The position numbers and the translations under genes are program-made. The notes under the pieces were generated by a model that did not search any database, was not told the DNA's origin, and worked only from the letters and a program-made list of their open reading frames with translations. From assembly GCA_047967505.1 (NCBI GenBank), contig CM106538.1: a stretch of DNA of 64,000 nucleotides, one strand, 5' to 3'. Below, piece by piece: positions 11,996 through 23,801 of the stretch (the stretch's first letter is position 1; each line of letters opens with the position of its first letter). Origin of the DNA: Dipteris shenzhenensis. Lineage: Eukaryota > Polypodiophyta > Polypodiopsida > Gleicheniales.

Positions 11996-12846
11996 TCACA
12001 TATGCCGACCTAGAAACCAGTGATGATGTCTGACATTGAGATGTGGGTCGACGAGGAGTTAGAAACCTTTGTGAAGGTGAAGGCAGCATGGAATACTTGG
12101 TATGTTCCAGGTGCGGTGCCCTAGGGTTTCATATTCAGATGGTTGCTGTACTTGAGAAGGGGGCAGTACAGGATTACACATGCTATTGGTATGTGTCTCG
12201 ATGAGATGCATGGCTTGCTTTCAGAGCAAGCGCACAGGAAATACGGCGATTTGGTATATACTTGATGTTCTTAATTTGAGCCTTTATAGCATGCTGTGGA
12301 GAGAATCTGCTCTTCAAATGTCTCAAGTAATGCGAGATTGGAAGGAATTGGCCTTCTTCGAAGGCAGAAGGGGAAGTGTGGGTGCTTCTTCAAATCTCGG
12401 ACACAGATTGCTAGAAGGTGATGAACAAGGTGTACTGAAGCTAGAAGAGTACCTGCTTGAGAGCTCAGTGAGAGTTCGTGGTCTAGGTTATGTGGAGATA
12501 ATAATTTGTTGCGGGTCTTGCCAAAGGAAAGGACGGGTTGAAACAGACCGTCAGAGCACGGTGCGTGGAGTGGGACAATTGGAAGATCGTGGCGTCTGGA
12601 TTGCTCAAGCTCAAAGGCGGGAACATGACTGAAGGTGGTGGTGCTAGGAGGTGCTACTAGAGATGGACCTGTGTACCAGGATGGTGTGCGCAAGCGGAAC
12701 TAGACCCGGTGGAGCAGGAGCCACTGGATCAAAAGCCAGGAAAAGATTTCGACATCAAAATGTTCTAGAGGAGTACGACCAAGGAGTTACCGGAGCATCG
12801 TCATCAAGGTGTTGGCTTTGGGCCGAGATGTGTCAGTGAGAGGGGG

Positions 12847-13390
12847 TGTTGGAAAGGTCACCTCTCCATCTATAAGCCCCCATTATGAGGAGAGCATGGG
12901 GGAGGTAGACCAGGGGATGTTGGGGCTGCCACATGGGCAGCACATGCATGTGGGTAGCAGACAGAAAAGGCGGAGGTTGCCACATGGGCAGCACACAGGC
13001 TGCCATGTGGGCAGCTGTCAAAGCAGGATCAGTGGGCTGACAGAGGAGCAGCATGGCAAGCCAAAAGGCGCTAGCAAATGGCAGGCCATGGGCTTGCAAA
13101 AGAGGCGCACAAGTGGCGGCATGAGCAACCCAGTGGTCTGATTGCCAAACTGACCTGGTCTGATCCACTCCCCTCCTGGCACATGAGCAAGGCCTTGGCT
13201 CAGCCTCCAAACAGCCAGACCTGCACCAGAGGTGGCTGGATCCACCACAAGGGACTGGCAGACACACATGCCCAGGTATGCATCCAACCATATCCTACTC
13301 TATCCTCACAAGGGGCGGGCACACCCACAAGAAAGGCCCTCATCCTCTTGTACGCATGATACATCAGGAAATGCTAAACTCCAATAGTAG
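12847..13390 (+). repeat. Copia 3' LTR (partial)
   Basis: It starts TGTTGGAAAGG after a G-rich polypurine tract, with a TATA-like ctataagcc near 12,870. The interior has repeated gccacatgggcag blocks (12,926-13,015). The right end merges into a LINE-associated (GA)n tract. Open frames through it are low-complexity and unsupported. Confidence 0.5.
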
Positions 13391-13415
13391 ATAGGTTGAG
13401 GGAGATGGGCCGAAC

Positions 13416-13416
<1 letters not shown>

Positions 13417-13482
<66 letters not shown>
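13417..13482. repeat. (GA)n microsatellite at a LINE 3' end
   Basis: About 66 bp of GA repeats with one AAAG interruption. The sequence immediately to the right (atattaacgtcc, then ctatgggacaaagta) is a LINE tail on the minus strand and matches the tail beside another purine microsatellite at 46,453. In the sense of the LINE the tail is therefore (TC)n. Confidence 0.85.
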
Positions 13483-13483
<1 letters not shown>

Positions 13484-14795
13484 TATTAACGTCCACAAGA
13501 GGCCTCGCAGGCCTATGGGACAAAGTACGGAATCAAGTAACTCATACAGACCACTGTGGGTTGGGGCAAAGGGCTCACTAAGGCCCTTGTTGAGTACTAA
13601 AATGCTATACTAGTACAAAATAGCAAAAAAGTAGCAAAATAGCATGAGGGTGGCATGAAAATATCAAATGCTTAGGGCTATAGTCCCAAGTGCATGAACC
13701 GGCTCCACGTATCCAGGCTCCATGGTGGCTCTTTGATGAGATGGTCTCATCGATCTTTGGATCTGATGGGCTATGTCAAGAGTGATGCCTCGCCTCGGTT
13801 GATCTCCCCTAAGGAGAACTGAAATAGGTTGAACCTCAATCGTGTGTGCTCTGGTCGCCTGTCGCACCGTGTACGGTCTCTGTGTCCCTCGCCTGGTAGT
13901 CTCTCTCCATTGATCCATATATCTCTCATGTTGGCTAGCTCCTCCTCCTCTATCCCAAAGTGCCCGCGGGTTGAGTCAAATGCATAGAAATCCGTGACTT
14001 GTCTCTGCACTTGGTCTAGCTTGGTATCCTGTGGTGCGGTGGTCCCATCCTCTTGCTCTTTGATATGTCATAGTAGTGTCTCCCTGTGTCATTGCATCTC
14101 CATTAGGAAGAGCTCAATACGGACCTGCCTGCTCCTGGAAGTGGATCAGTCGTGAGAGTGGGCCAAAGCCGTACCCCTCTTGAAAAAGGCAGTGGTAGCG
14201 CCCTTGGATCTCATAGTAGGCTGGGCAGACACATATAAAGTGCCCCTCTGTCTCGACCGCCCCCATCGTGCATAACCTGCAAGTCCGTTGCTCTCTGGGT
14301 ATGCGTGCAGCTCTCCTTGTCTCGATCCTCAATTGATGGGACGACCCGAAGAGAGTCGGTGAGAGAGGGCATCCCTGCTTTACTCCGATCGTGCTCTCAA
14401 TCCAGTCTGATAGGCCTCCTGGGACACGAACTCTCCCTCTGACGGACTCGTATAGGCTCACCATTCCCCAGAACATAACCTCTGGAATGTGGATATCCTG
14501 TAGTCTCTTGATCATGGGGGATCATGGGACAATGTGGAAGGCCTTCCGAAAGTCTACAAAACATGCGTAGACTTTGTGGCGTCTCGATTTCGCCTCCTCA
14601 ATGACAGTCCTCAGGGTGAAGATGTGGTCTAGAGTGGAGTGCTGTCTCTGGAAACCTGCTTGCCCTAGAGCACGCTGCTCATGTGTCTCTGTATGGCTGC
14701 TGATCTCCCTCTCCAGTATCAAAAGTGGTTGTAGTAGAGCTGGGTCTTGGTGGGGAACTCTTGGTCCCCCCCCCCTCTCCCCCCCCAAGTGCAAG
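13483..14795 (-). pseudogene. LINE copy 1: RT with internal deletion joined to zf-RVT, minus strand
   Basis: Right to left: an RT fragment at 14,794-14,522 (QHSTLDHIFTLRTVIEEA then VYACFVDFRKAF), RT middle at 14,515-14,340 (LYESVRGRVRVPGG, GVKQGCPLSPTLFG), then an abrupt join inside the same open frame to the C-terminal zinc domain (CRLCTMGAVETEGHFICVC then YYEIQGRYHCLF), a tail region to 13,664, and the (GA)n-capped 3' end. The YADD active site and thumb are deleted in frame. This LINE lineage differs from the DUF4283-type one at 8.9 kb. Confidence 0.78.
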
Positions 14796-15835
14796 ATGTG
14801 TGGAGCTAGAGGAGATCTAACCGTATGATGCGGTTAATCTCATCTCGTGGGAGTCGCTCTAGTCGGGCCAAGGCGCCATGCCCTTGTGTGAGTCATGCTC
14901 TGGTTGCGTGGGTCATCGTGAAAATTGGCCCTGTGAAAACTGCACCCAAGTATGTGTAGGACTGCACAATCTCCACTGGCTGACTCTTGTATGTAAAGCT
15001 ACATCGGTGAAGCACTGTGTAGAAGGTGTTGAAGATCATGACCTTGGTCTTCCCAAGGTTAACCATCAGGTCTCTCTCTTTGCAGAACACCTCTAGGGCA
15101 TCTAGATGTCTCTGTAGTCCCTCTGTTGAAGATGACAGGAGGACTATGTCATCTGCATATAGTAGAATCTGTATCATCAAGTTTGCTAGTGGTGCTCCCT
15201 CGCCTCCTAGGCGGTCTATGAAAGATGTAATCTCATCAATGTAGAGCCCAAAGAGAGTCGGTGAGAGAGGGCACCCCTGCTTTATTCCGATCGTGCTCTC
15301 AATCCAGTCTGATAGGCCTTCTGGGGCACGAACTCTCCCTCTAACGGACTCGTATAGGCTCACCACTCCAGATCAAAACCTGTGGAATCTGCATATCGTG
15401 TAGTCTTTTGATCATGCGGGATCGCGGGACAGTTTTGAAGGCCTTCGGAAAGTCTACAAAACAAGCGTACACTTTATGGCGTCTCGACCTTGCCTCCTCA
15501 ATGATAACCCTCACGGTGAAGATGTGGTCTAGAGTGGAGTGCTATCTCCGGAAGCTTGCCTACCCCAGAGCACGCTGCCCATGTGCCTCTGTATGGGTGT
15601 TGATCTTCCTCTCCAGTATCAATCCATAGATCTTTTGGCCAGTGTGTGGCCAATCATGAGAGTGCGATAGTTCTCAGTATCCATGGGGTCGCCTGCCTTG
15701 TGTATCGGTACTATGGTGGTGGTACTTGATGAGGGTGGGAAGCCGTGACATATGGCGTGATTGAACATCTGTGCTAGTACCAGAGCCAAAACCTCCTGTC
15801 CATGATCGAAATGCTCAATCTGTAGCCCCTCATCA
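14796..15835 (-). pseudogene. LINE copy 2: RT fragment with YADD motif, minus strand
   Basis: Right to left: RT N-terminus at 15,835-15,620 (TTTIVPIHKAGDPMDTENYR), a broken stretch (15,630-15,370), then a continuous frame from 15,366 to 14,893 holding GIKQGCPLSPTLFGLYIDE, the catalytic LLYADDIVLLSS, and VNLGKTKVMIFNT. It stops near 14,820 at a C-run (14,766-14,787), where copy 1 begins again with earlier RT sequence. Copies 1 and 2 thus overlap in RT content and form a head-to-tail partial duplication. Confidence 0.78.
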
Positions 15836-15865
15836 CACACACACACACACGCACACACACACACA

Positions 15866-15903
<38 letters not shown>
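15834..15903. repeat. Compound (AC)n(TC)n microsatellite
   Basis: About 35 bp of AC repeats run into about 35 bp of TC repeats. It marks the right (5'-truncated) boundary of LINE copy 2 and lies about 90 bp upstream of the Tti2-like exon. Confidence 0.9.
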
Positions 15904-15905
<2 letters not shown>

Positions 15906-15989
15906 GAGCCTATCTTGTAAAAGATGTTGCAAAACAATGAAGTAGTTTAATGAATTTAATTGACTTAATATTTCTTATCATCAATGCAG

Positions 15990-16076
15990 GTGAAACATCC
16001 ACATTTGGGGCCGCTTTGCACATCGTTGGTCCCGTGTGTCTTAATGGCTTTGGATCACTATTTACCTCATGTTAAG
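15990..16076 (+). CDS. TTI2: Tti2-like gene, internal exon before the giant intron
   Basis: The acceptor tttcttatcatcaatgcag precedes a phase-0, 87-bp exon encoding VKHPHLGPLCTSLVPCVL then ALDHYLPHVK. This matches the HEAT/ARM-like segment of Tti2 proteins in which a His-Pro-His-Leu helix is followed by a Leu-Pro-rich helix and an Asp-His/Asp-Asp turn. The next coding sequence that continues the family pattern is RQAMKAFIHLADNLNPSELR at 41,910, 25.8 kb away. A GC donor (gttaag|gcaagaac) sits exactly at the phase-0 codon boundary after HVK. Reading on instead gives residues that do not fit the family. Upstream exons are not recognisable in the window. Tti2 works with Tel2 and Tti1 as a co-chaperone for PIKK kinases such as ATM, ATR and TOR. 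Confidence 0.68.
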
Positions 16077-16379
16077 GCAAGAACTGTTGCTCTATTGATT
16101 TTACATGGAAGTCTGGATTTTCCTACTAAGCATGAAACAAGGTCTTTTGAAAGAAAGCAAGAATCTCTGTTTTTTTGTAGATTTTGCTTACAATACAATA
16201 GCATTCTACTAAAAATTCACACAATGTAGTGAAATGAAAATTTGGGGTTGGTTGCTACTTGGTCGTGTATCAAATTCGATAGAGCATGGTTAATTTCAAA
16301 TGGTTTTTTTTACGTCTTACACTTGTGAATAATATAGCCTATGCTGGCTCCTTATTGTTCCCCTATGCCTAAAATACGT

Positions 16380-17582
16380 CCCGACTTAGTGTAGGCTCAA
16401 GGAAGCGGAAGGAGGTACAAATGTGGAGCAGAATGTTGAAAGCCGTCACATCAACTACTAGAGAAAGAGAGTACAAAGTACAAAATAAAAGGGAACCCTA
16501 GGACAATGTCCTAGTGGTACCACTAGTACTAGGTGTCATAAGACACTAAAAGTACTAGGTGACCTAAGTGCCAATAACTAAAGCTACATGGCACATACCA
16601 GGGCCCAAAGGGCATCAATACGATCGGGAGATGATGGCCTACAAACCCCTAGGTAGGACAACTCTCTGTCTCCTGTTGACAACCGCTCTCAAAGATAATG
16701 ATAGTGAACCTCAATGTGCTTGGTACGCGCATGAAACACTGGATTACATGCAATAGCCAAAGCACTCTGGCTGTTAGTGTAGACCATAGTGGAGGATGTC
16801 TGGCAGATACCAAGATCTGCAAGTAATTGTCGAAGCTAGACACACTCTACTGTAGCGGTGAAGGCTGCCCTGTACTTAGCCTCACAGCTGGATGTGGCAA
16901 CTGTTGGTTCCTTCTTGCTGAGCTAAGAGATACATGAACTGCCAAGCAAAAAACAGTCGCCGGTATGTGACACTCAGGTGTCGGAACAAACTGCCTAGTC
17001 ACTATCCGTGTAAGCATGCATGGTAAGTGAACCTTGATCACCGTAGAAGAGGGCTAAATCTTGAGTGCCTCTGAGATATCTGAAGACTCTCTTCCCTGCC
17101 TACCAATGCTGTGAACTGGGCATGTGCATGAACCTGCTGAGCTGGGATAGTGTATACTGTAAGTCAGGTCTGGTGTGGCATAAGTAAATGAGACATCCAA
17201 CAGCCTGGTGGTAAAGAGTGATATCACATGGTGGGCTCCCATCATGAGCTGAAAATTTGAAGCCAGGGTCCACAGGAGTAGAGATTGGCTTGCAATCCTC
17301 AAACGGAAAACGATCAAGGAGCTGTCCAATATACTTGGACTGTGTCATCATAATACCCCCCTCAACATGAGCAAACTGATTGCCCAAATAATAGTGCAGC
17401 TGTCCCATGTCTGACATTTCAAAAGCTTGCTGCAAATCAGCCTTGAAAGCTGCAATATGCTGAGTATCAGGGCCCGCGATCAGCATGTCATCCACATATA
17501 AAATCAGCACTAAAAAATCAGATCCACTCCCACGGACATAAAGAGTGGGCTCTGTTGGGCTATTCTAAAAACCAAGGGACAG
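16380..17582 (-). pseudogene. Ty1/copia RT and RNase H remnant, minus strand
   Basis: Reading right to left: the end of RT with LILYVDDMLIAG (catalytic Asp pair) and MSDMGQLHYYLGNQF, YIGQLLDRFPFEDCKP, then SCEAKYRAAF- and VECVWLRQLL-type RNase H motifs at 16,900-16,800. The RT part is open from 17,510 to 17,100; the RNase H part is broken by stops and frame changes. Near 17,582 it abuts gypsy A. Sequence at 16,380-16,560 with repeated agtactaggtg is probably the element's 3' untranslated or LTR region. Confidence 0.78.
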
Positions 17583-17599
17583 TAAGTGTGCAAGGCTGA

Positions 17600-19380
17600 T
17601 GAGGAGGATGTGGATTTATTCAAGGCACAAGTGCAGAGGTTCATGAGTGCTTTCACGCAGTTCACATAGGATCCTCGCTTCCAGAAAACGCTGAATTTTG
17701 ATGTGCAGCCGAAGAAAAGGAAGCTCGATGATGGGGTTAAGGATGTTGAAGCTAACAAGAGACCGCATGTTAGCTTTCAAGATCAGCCCTCTCAAAATCT
17801 CTATGGTCTGCAGTAGCCTAATGTTATTCCTGGGACAACTCAAGGTAATAATTTTCAGTCCATGGTTTCTGGACAGCAAGTTTTCTAAAGGGGAATGCAC
17901 TTCAGTGGTTGACCACTATGCTCATGCAAAACACCGCACGAAACACGTGGATAGGTTTCAAACAGCTGCGTGGCTTACCACAACTTTTGAAGTGGATATT
18001 ATGACTGCTTGGCATGAGCTGAATTCCAATAATTGCCACAATTTAGAGGAGTATAAAAGCAAGTTTGGGTGGCTTTGCTGCCTATTAGCTCCTACCGGAT
18101 TGGTCCTTTCGCTAAACAGGTTGAGAAATATTGCTGCGGGCTGCCGAACGAGTTGAGAGGCTACTACACGAAGACTAAAGTCTCCAACATGTCTCCAATA
18201 TGCTAGCATGGCATATGCTTTGGTGTAGGGGAAGACTTTTGGGTTCAAAGGATGGTAGAGACGAGATTTGGGTTCGATTTTCCAAAATAGAGAAGAATAC
18301 TAATTATCAGAATGCTGCGTTTGTTGCAGGGAGGCGACAAAACAATAAAAAGGCAGCTGCGTATTTTTTTTTTCCCCCCAAGAAAAAGACTTCTATTAAG
18401 TAAGAGAAAAAACCCGCGAGAGCAAGCTCAAAGCGGAATACATCATGAAATCACGAGGATAAATAAAAAACCCCCTCAGAGTGAGGTGGAAAACAACCAA
18501 GGCTGAGGCTGAAAGTGCCACCTCAACCCTGTAGTAGTTTCAGAGAAGAAAGGAGAATCCTTCCATTCCCTGAAGAAAGAAGCCCTCCTAGCTGAGGCTG
18601 CACGGGAGTCCCCCTGCATACCCGTCCATATGGCCATCACAAAGTATGTACGATGTTTGTCCAGATACTAGCCAATGTGTGCGAGGGATGAACCTGAGTA
18701 CCTTCCAAAGCCTCTGTGCATCTGGCTCTCCAGATATGCCAGGATGCTATGCTCGCTAGAATCTCCCAAGAAGTATCCACAGAGGCATGTACAGCTGTAA
18801 AAGGAAGGTGTGGTACCACATCCAACGAACAGGACTCAATCCGATGACGTCGAACCGAAATGGCCCGAGAGGAGTCAACTCCCTCATAGAAAACCTGAGG
18901 TCTTGTAAGAGAAAGCCAAGCCACCGAGCCCCATGTCATAAAAAATGGGGAATGGGCAAAGTGACTGAAAATCCTGGCTACCCCCATCCAAATCATCCTC
19001 GCCTGTCTGCAATCCCATAAGCAATGCTGAATAGACTCCGAAGCAGAAAGGCATCGAGGGCATGTAGGGTCGGCTCGGAACCTGGACCTCCAAAGGTTCA
19101 CTGCAATCCCTCCATGGATAGAAAGCCAAAAGAAGATAGTGATCTTTCTATTCTTGTGGGATTCCCAGAGTCTCCTCCAGAAGCACCTCTGCTGATCCGC
19201 AGCTGCGTATTTGAGTCTAGAAGAGCTGAAAACTCTCTATGAAGAAAAGAGATGTTTTAAATGCAAAGAACCAGGTCATGTGTCTCGGGATTGCCCAAAG
19301 TGGAATGAGGAGAAGGCTGATGTAGGCAAAGGTGATCAGAAGGGGAAGAAATAGAAGACCATGGCTGGTTTGATGCCTGA
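17600..19380 (+). pseudogene. Element A Gag, split by a LINE insertion
   Basis: Gag pieces run from 17,600 (FQKTLNFDVQPKKRKLDDGV) through KQVEKYCCGLPNELRGYYTK at about 18,120-18,180. Coding is interrupted at 18,366 by the LINE and resumes at 19,213 with LEELKTLYEEKRCFKCKEPG, the CCHC knuckle (CFKCKEPGHVSRDC). Frameshifts occur near 17,810, 17,890 and 18,230. It is homologous to the Gag of element C at 56-57 kb. Confidence 0.75.
18353..19212 (-). mobile_element. 5'-truncated LINE insertion with 14-bp target-site duplication
   Basis: GCAGCTGCGTATTT occurs at 18,353-18,366 and again at 19,199-19,212. Between them lies a minus-strand LINE 3' end that begins on the left with a T-run (poly(A) on the LINE strand). 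Its main frame (19,101-18,637) has the zf-RVT motif CPRCLSASESIQHCLWDC and the tail WHIWRARCTEALEG. The body is about 830 bp, the 5' part of ORF2 is missing, and the insertion splits element A Gag. This is a clear target-primed reverse transcription footprint. Confidence 0.9.
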
Positions 19381-19966
19381 TGTGATCAGTGAACAGACCT
19401 AGGGTGAGGAAATTGAGTTATGCAGAGCTTGGGATAAGGTTTGGGATCAAACAGCCCTTATTTTCTTTGATCTAGGTGAAAAGGCCAACTTTATTTATTC
19501 AGAGATGGCAGTGAGATTGGACATTTGAGCCGAGGAGATGTGACTGAGCTGTGAAGCCGGTATGGCTAGCTTGGAGTTCACTACTTCTGTCACACCTATC
19601 ATAGGGAAGTTGCGCTTGCATATTCAGTCTTTTGTGTATAGAAGCCAAGAAGAGAAAAATTACAGTTTCACATAAGGGGAAGACCCATGTAATTGATGCA
19701 AAATTAAAAGGGGAGTCTATCCCAGTTGTAACGGATTCTGCCATTAATTCTGTAATGAAAAGCCATATTTCTGCGTACATAGTTTTTGCTAGAGAGATAC
19801 CCCCTGTAAATGAAGAGCATACTGTTTCCCGTTTGGAAAAGCAAAGGACTGTTTTCTAACTGAATTTTCAAATTGCTTTTCTAATGAGTTGCCTAGTGAG
19901 CTTCCACCAGAAAGGCCAGAAGACCATGGGATTGACATCATACCTGGCAGTAGTCCACCCAATAAA
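19381..19966 (+). pseudogene. Element A protease and pre-RT region
   Basis: Broken frames correspond to the protease of element C: ELCRAWDKVWDQTALIFFDL (the catalytic DSG has decayed to DLG), SVTPIIGKLRLHIQS, and the pre-RT stretch ELPSELPPERPEDHGIDIIP. The sequence stops at PPNK, where gypsy B has inserted, and continues PPYR at 26,574. Confidence 0.72.
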
Positions 19967-20493
19967 TGACACAATCCCAGCACTCCTGAAACCTCTGATC
20001 TGCAAGCAAACACAAGAACACACCAACGTGAGGAAACTGAGCAGGCTGCTCACCACCCAACCATGACATCTACGATATGTGATCCCGAATCGAAAGATGT
20101 CCTTTTCGAGCCATGAGCTGAGCTACTGGCACGAACTCCCAACCAGATCCTAACCAGCCTGGTAGATACCACCAGGTGGCGCTGTGAAGGTTGGGATCTG
20201 CTGCTGGGCCTTGGGCTACGGTATGATGCAGGCGCACGTTCACGACTCAATCCAGGATCAGACCTAGCATCTGGGAACGAGACTTGCTCCCATCGGCTCC
20301 TTGAGAATTGAACCTTTGGGCCCCTTATATAGACTTGGGCCCCAAGTGCCAAAAATAGCGAAGACCTCTAACTGGTTCGTACCCTTGCCACTCAACCCGA
20401 GAATCAAGCCTGCCTAGCTTTAAGCCTTACCAGGCTACTTGAGCTAGTCTCGTGTACCCAGTACACGTCAGATACCAATCCGTGCACATGACA
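19967..20493 (-). repeat. Gypsy B 3' LTR (left copy)
   Basis: It starts TGACACAATCCCAGC and ends CACATGACA on the plus strand. A TATA-like ttatatag at about 20,326-20,333 is conserved in the right LTR. Sequence near 20,350-20,475 is the source type of the inverted patch found at 23,802-23,912. Confidence 0.92.
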
Positions 20494-20519
20494 TACTTCT
20501 CCTCCTCTAAGAACTTACT

Positions 20520-21830
20520 CCTGAGTTCGCTAAAAAACCCGAGAATGTCCTCTGGAGGTTCTGTAATGTCTCCCATGTCGCATCCTCCTCAACACGATCC
20601 TTCCACTTGATCTTGTATTCCGTGATAGTTCTATTACGAATTTGTCTTTCACGAAATTCAAGAATACACTAAGGTTCGTGTGGAATAAAAGTCAAATCTG
20701 TAACTTCTATTATTTCTTGAGGAGAAACAAGTTGATCATCCACACCCAATAACTTTTTCAGTCTTCTGACATAAAATACTGGATGTACTTTAACATCAGG
20801 AGGCAATTCTGGTCGATATGCAACTGGTCCAATTCTTTTAATGACCTTGAACGGACCACAATATTTGGGGGATAACTTCGGAACCAAACTAGTACTTAGG
20901 CTCTTGGATTCCTTGGGAATTCGCAAATATACCATCGTTCCTTCAGAGAACTCTCTAGGTGAACGATGTCTATTAGCATAAAATCTGACCCGATCTTGGG
21001 CACTTCTAATAGACTCCTTGGCAAACTCCAACATTTCCTGCATGTCTAGCAAGAAGGTCTTTGTAGCATCATTTTGGATTCCCTTTAACCCAACCATAAC
21101 TGGTGACTTAGGTTGAAACCCGTACATAAGCATAAAAGGACTGTAACTAGTACTCGAATGCTTTGCATTGTTATAAGCAAATTCTATCATAGGTAGATAA
21201 TCTTCCCATGAAGACTGTCTCTTAGAAACATATGCCCGAAGCATATCTTCAACCAATTGGTTGACCGTCTCTGTACTGCCATCGGATTGTGCATGATCTG
21301 AGGAACTCATACTTAGAGTAGTTTCTAACTTCTCAAAAACAAGTGTCCAAAAGTTACTTGGAAATTTGAGTCCTTGTCACTGACTATGTCAGAGGGCAAA
21401 CCATACAGCTTAAACAAGTGGTCCACAAACTCGTGAGCCAGCTGAATAGCTGAAATAGTTGTTCTAGTAGGTAAGAATCGAGCCATTTTTGTCAGACGGT
21501 CGACTATGACCCAAATGGAGTCATGACCCTTGCGCGTTCGAGGCAAACCAGTAATAAAATCCATGGAAATAATTTCCTAGTTATTACCTGGAATTTGCAA
21601 TGGCTGTAATAAACCCGCACTCCTAAGGCGTTCTGCCTTAGTAACCTGACAAACCCGGCAACGTACCACATAGTTTTCAATAAATGCACACATTTTAGGC
21701 CAATAAAAGGTATGCTTCACAAGAGACAGAGTCCGATGTATACCCGGATGTCCAGCACTAGGAGCATCATGACACTGGATTGAAGTTCTAGAACATCTGG
21801 CACACAAATCTTTCCATTCCGGAATAGCAA
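20520..21830 (-). pseudogene. Gypsy B integrase and chromodomain
   Basis: Right to left: the HHCC zinc-binding domain (21,807-21,650, SAGHPGIHRTL… CRVCQ), the catalytic core with MDFITGLPRTRKGHDSIWVI and SDKDSNF (21,564-21,340), a frame break at about 21,320, then STETVNQLVEDMLRAYVSK and EFAYNNAKHSSTSYSPFMLM to the C-terminal region (21,310-20,669). After one stop a chromodomain follows at 20,640-20,540 (REFQ-like ILEFRERQIRNRTITEYKIK then WKDRVEEDATWE). Integrase joins cDNA to host DNA; the chromodomain groups this element with plant chromoviruses. Confidence 0.85.
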
Positions 21831-23588
21831 GCTGTTCCTAATCATCCAGTGACCTCCCGCCGCCTGTACCGTAGGGGGCACAATCCCTGAGTCTTGGTCA
21901 ACCATGGAGCTCCCATCCTGGACCTTTTGCCTATAAGAACTGAAATGACTATCAGTTGCGCAAAGCCCTCTCAAGGATTGAAATAGGTCTGAGGATATTT
22001 CCGTAAATGACATAGCATTTACAAACTTGACTCGACTTAAGGCATCCGCCATACTATTCAATGAACCTTTGCGATAACGTATTTCAAAATCAAAATCTTG
22101 CATTAATTCTGCCCATCTAGCTTTCCGTCCCCTCAATTCAGACCCATCACACACATACTTGATTGACTGATGATCGGTCAATACAAGAAACTTCGAACCA
22201 TACAAGTAGTGTCTCCAAACCTTTAGTGCATACACGACTGCATAGAGTTCTTTTTCTAGTGTGGGCCAACGATATTGGGTGTCATCTAGCTTCTTACTCT
22301 CAAAAGCTACGGGTCTGCCCTCTTGGAATAAAGCTGCCCTAATCGCAAAATCACTCGCATCGGCCTCTAAAACATAAGGCCGGGTAGGATCGGGTAATGC
22401 AAGAACGGGTACTTCCTTGATAGTTAACTTCAAGGTTTCAAAAGCCTTGTTTAATGCGTCATTCCAAGAGATCGGTTGGGTAGACCTGCGTCCACGACCT
22501 TTCAATATGTTTGTCAGGGGTGCCGTGATGTGTGAATAATCACGCTCAGACTTCCGTAGAAATACCGTAAATCCTAGGAAAGAACGAAGTTGTTTCATAG
22601 TCTGAGGGATAGGCCATTCTAAAACCTTCTGGATACGATCTAGATCAATGCTAATACCTTCAGAAGAAATCTTGTGTCCTAAGTAAATGATCTCCTTCAT
22701 AAAGAAGTCACATTTACTCATCTTGGCATAGAGCTTATGCTGTCTTAGAATAACTAAGATAATTCGGAGGTGTCCTATGTGACCCTCTAGCGTTCGGCTA
22801 TATACCAAGATGTCATCTAAGAACACTATAATGTATTTGCCCAGAAAATCTCGGAACAAATCGTCCATCATTTGCTGGAAGGTGGCAGGAGCATCGGTCA
22901 AACCAAAAGGTAATACAAGAAACTCGTAGTGGCCATGCCTAGTTCGGAATGCGGTTCTATCTTTGTGTTTAGCATAGATACGGATTTAGTGATAACCCAT
23001 ACGTAAATCAATCTCAGTGAAATACTTCGTTTTGGCCAAACGGTCTATTAGATCATCGGAACGAGGTAGAGGGTATCGATTCTTAATTGTCACTTTATTC
23101 AATCGTTTATAGTCTATACACATTCTCCATGTAGCATCTTTCTTCTTTCTTAAGAGGACAGGTGCTCCCCAAGGTGATTTACTTGGGCGAACATAGCCCA
23201 TATTCAAATAATCTTGTAGCTGTGAAGCTAACTCATCCTCCTCAAGCTGGCTCATCCTATAAGGTGGAACACTAATAGATTGAGCCCCAGGTACTAAGTC
23301 TATGTGATGATCTACTGCCCGTTCTGGAGGTAAACCTTCCGGCAGTTGAGCAGGGAATACATCCATGAAATCATCTAACAACGTTCTCAATTCACGGTGT
23401 TCAAACACACTTAAATCATTCTTGTTATTAACAGATATAACAAATGAAGAAAGCGGAATCAAAACACACTGATAGACATCATAATGAGAAGTGTTTAATA
23501 TATTCCGAAGCTGCATCGCAGATACAATAGGTCCCTGAGAAGAGGGAATGCTATTACACTGAATACAAAATTGGGTGTCCGTATCCAA
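21717..23588 (-). pseudogene. Gypsy B reverse transcriptase and RNase H
   Basis: The frame 23,588-22,986 holds the RT N-terminus ([50 protein letters not shown] with the first catalytic Asp). A stop replaces the Gln that normally follows GYH. After a frame change, 22,901-21,717 continues with LPFGLTDAPATFQQMMD, the catalytic FLDDILVYS, the YLGH block, and RNase H motifs (VLEADASDFAIRAALF, EKELYAVVYALKVWRHYL, LTDHQSIKY). Catalytic Asp residues of RT and RNase H are present; only frame lesions disable it. Confidence 0.88.
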
Positions 23589-23801
23589 AAAAGAAAGAGT
23601 ATGGTCCTTTCATCCAATCCGAATATCGTGGGTTTTAAACCACTCTATTCCGATTAACAAGTCCACATGCTCTAAGTGCATGACATAGCATGTAAGAGCC
23701 GTTGTGTAATCTTGAATCCAGATAGAAAGCGCTTCAATCTTGCGATCCCAAAACTGCTTCCCAGCTGGAAGCTTCACCTCATAGGAGTGATCGCTAGGTA
23801 T

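Larger units (their letters stand above)
10711..13390 (+). mobile_element. Gutted Ty1/copia element, plus strand
   Basis: The end of a 5' LTR (…CTAACA at 10,788) is followed directly by a Met-tRNA primer-binding site TGGTATCAGGGCC (10,789-10,801), a gag region (11,020-11,995), a non-coding or unrecognisable interior (12,000-12,835), a polypurine tract gtgagaggggg (12,836-12,846) and a 3' LTR starting TGTTGGAAAGG at 12,847. Protease, integrase and RT are absent, so the element is a large internal-deletion derivative. The 5' LTR retains only its last part. I could not align the two LTRs end to end. Confidence 0.65.

Noticed and set aside
16077-16228. Continuation of the Tti2-like exon past 16,076
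   Set aside because: The frame stays open but the residues (ARTVALLILHGSLDF… then KKQ/Phe/Cys-rich) leave the Tti2 pattern, which resumes exactly at 41,910.
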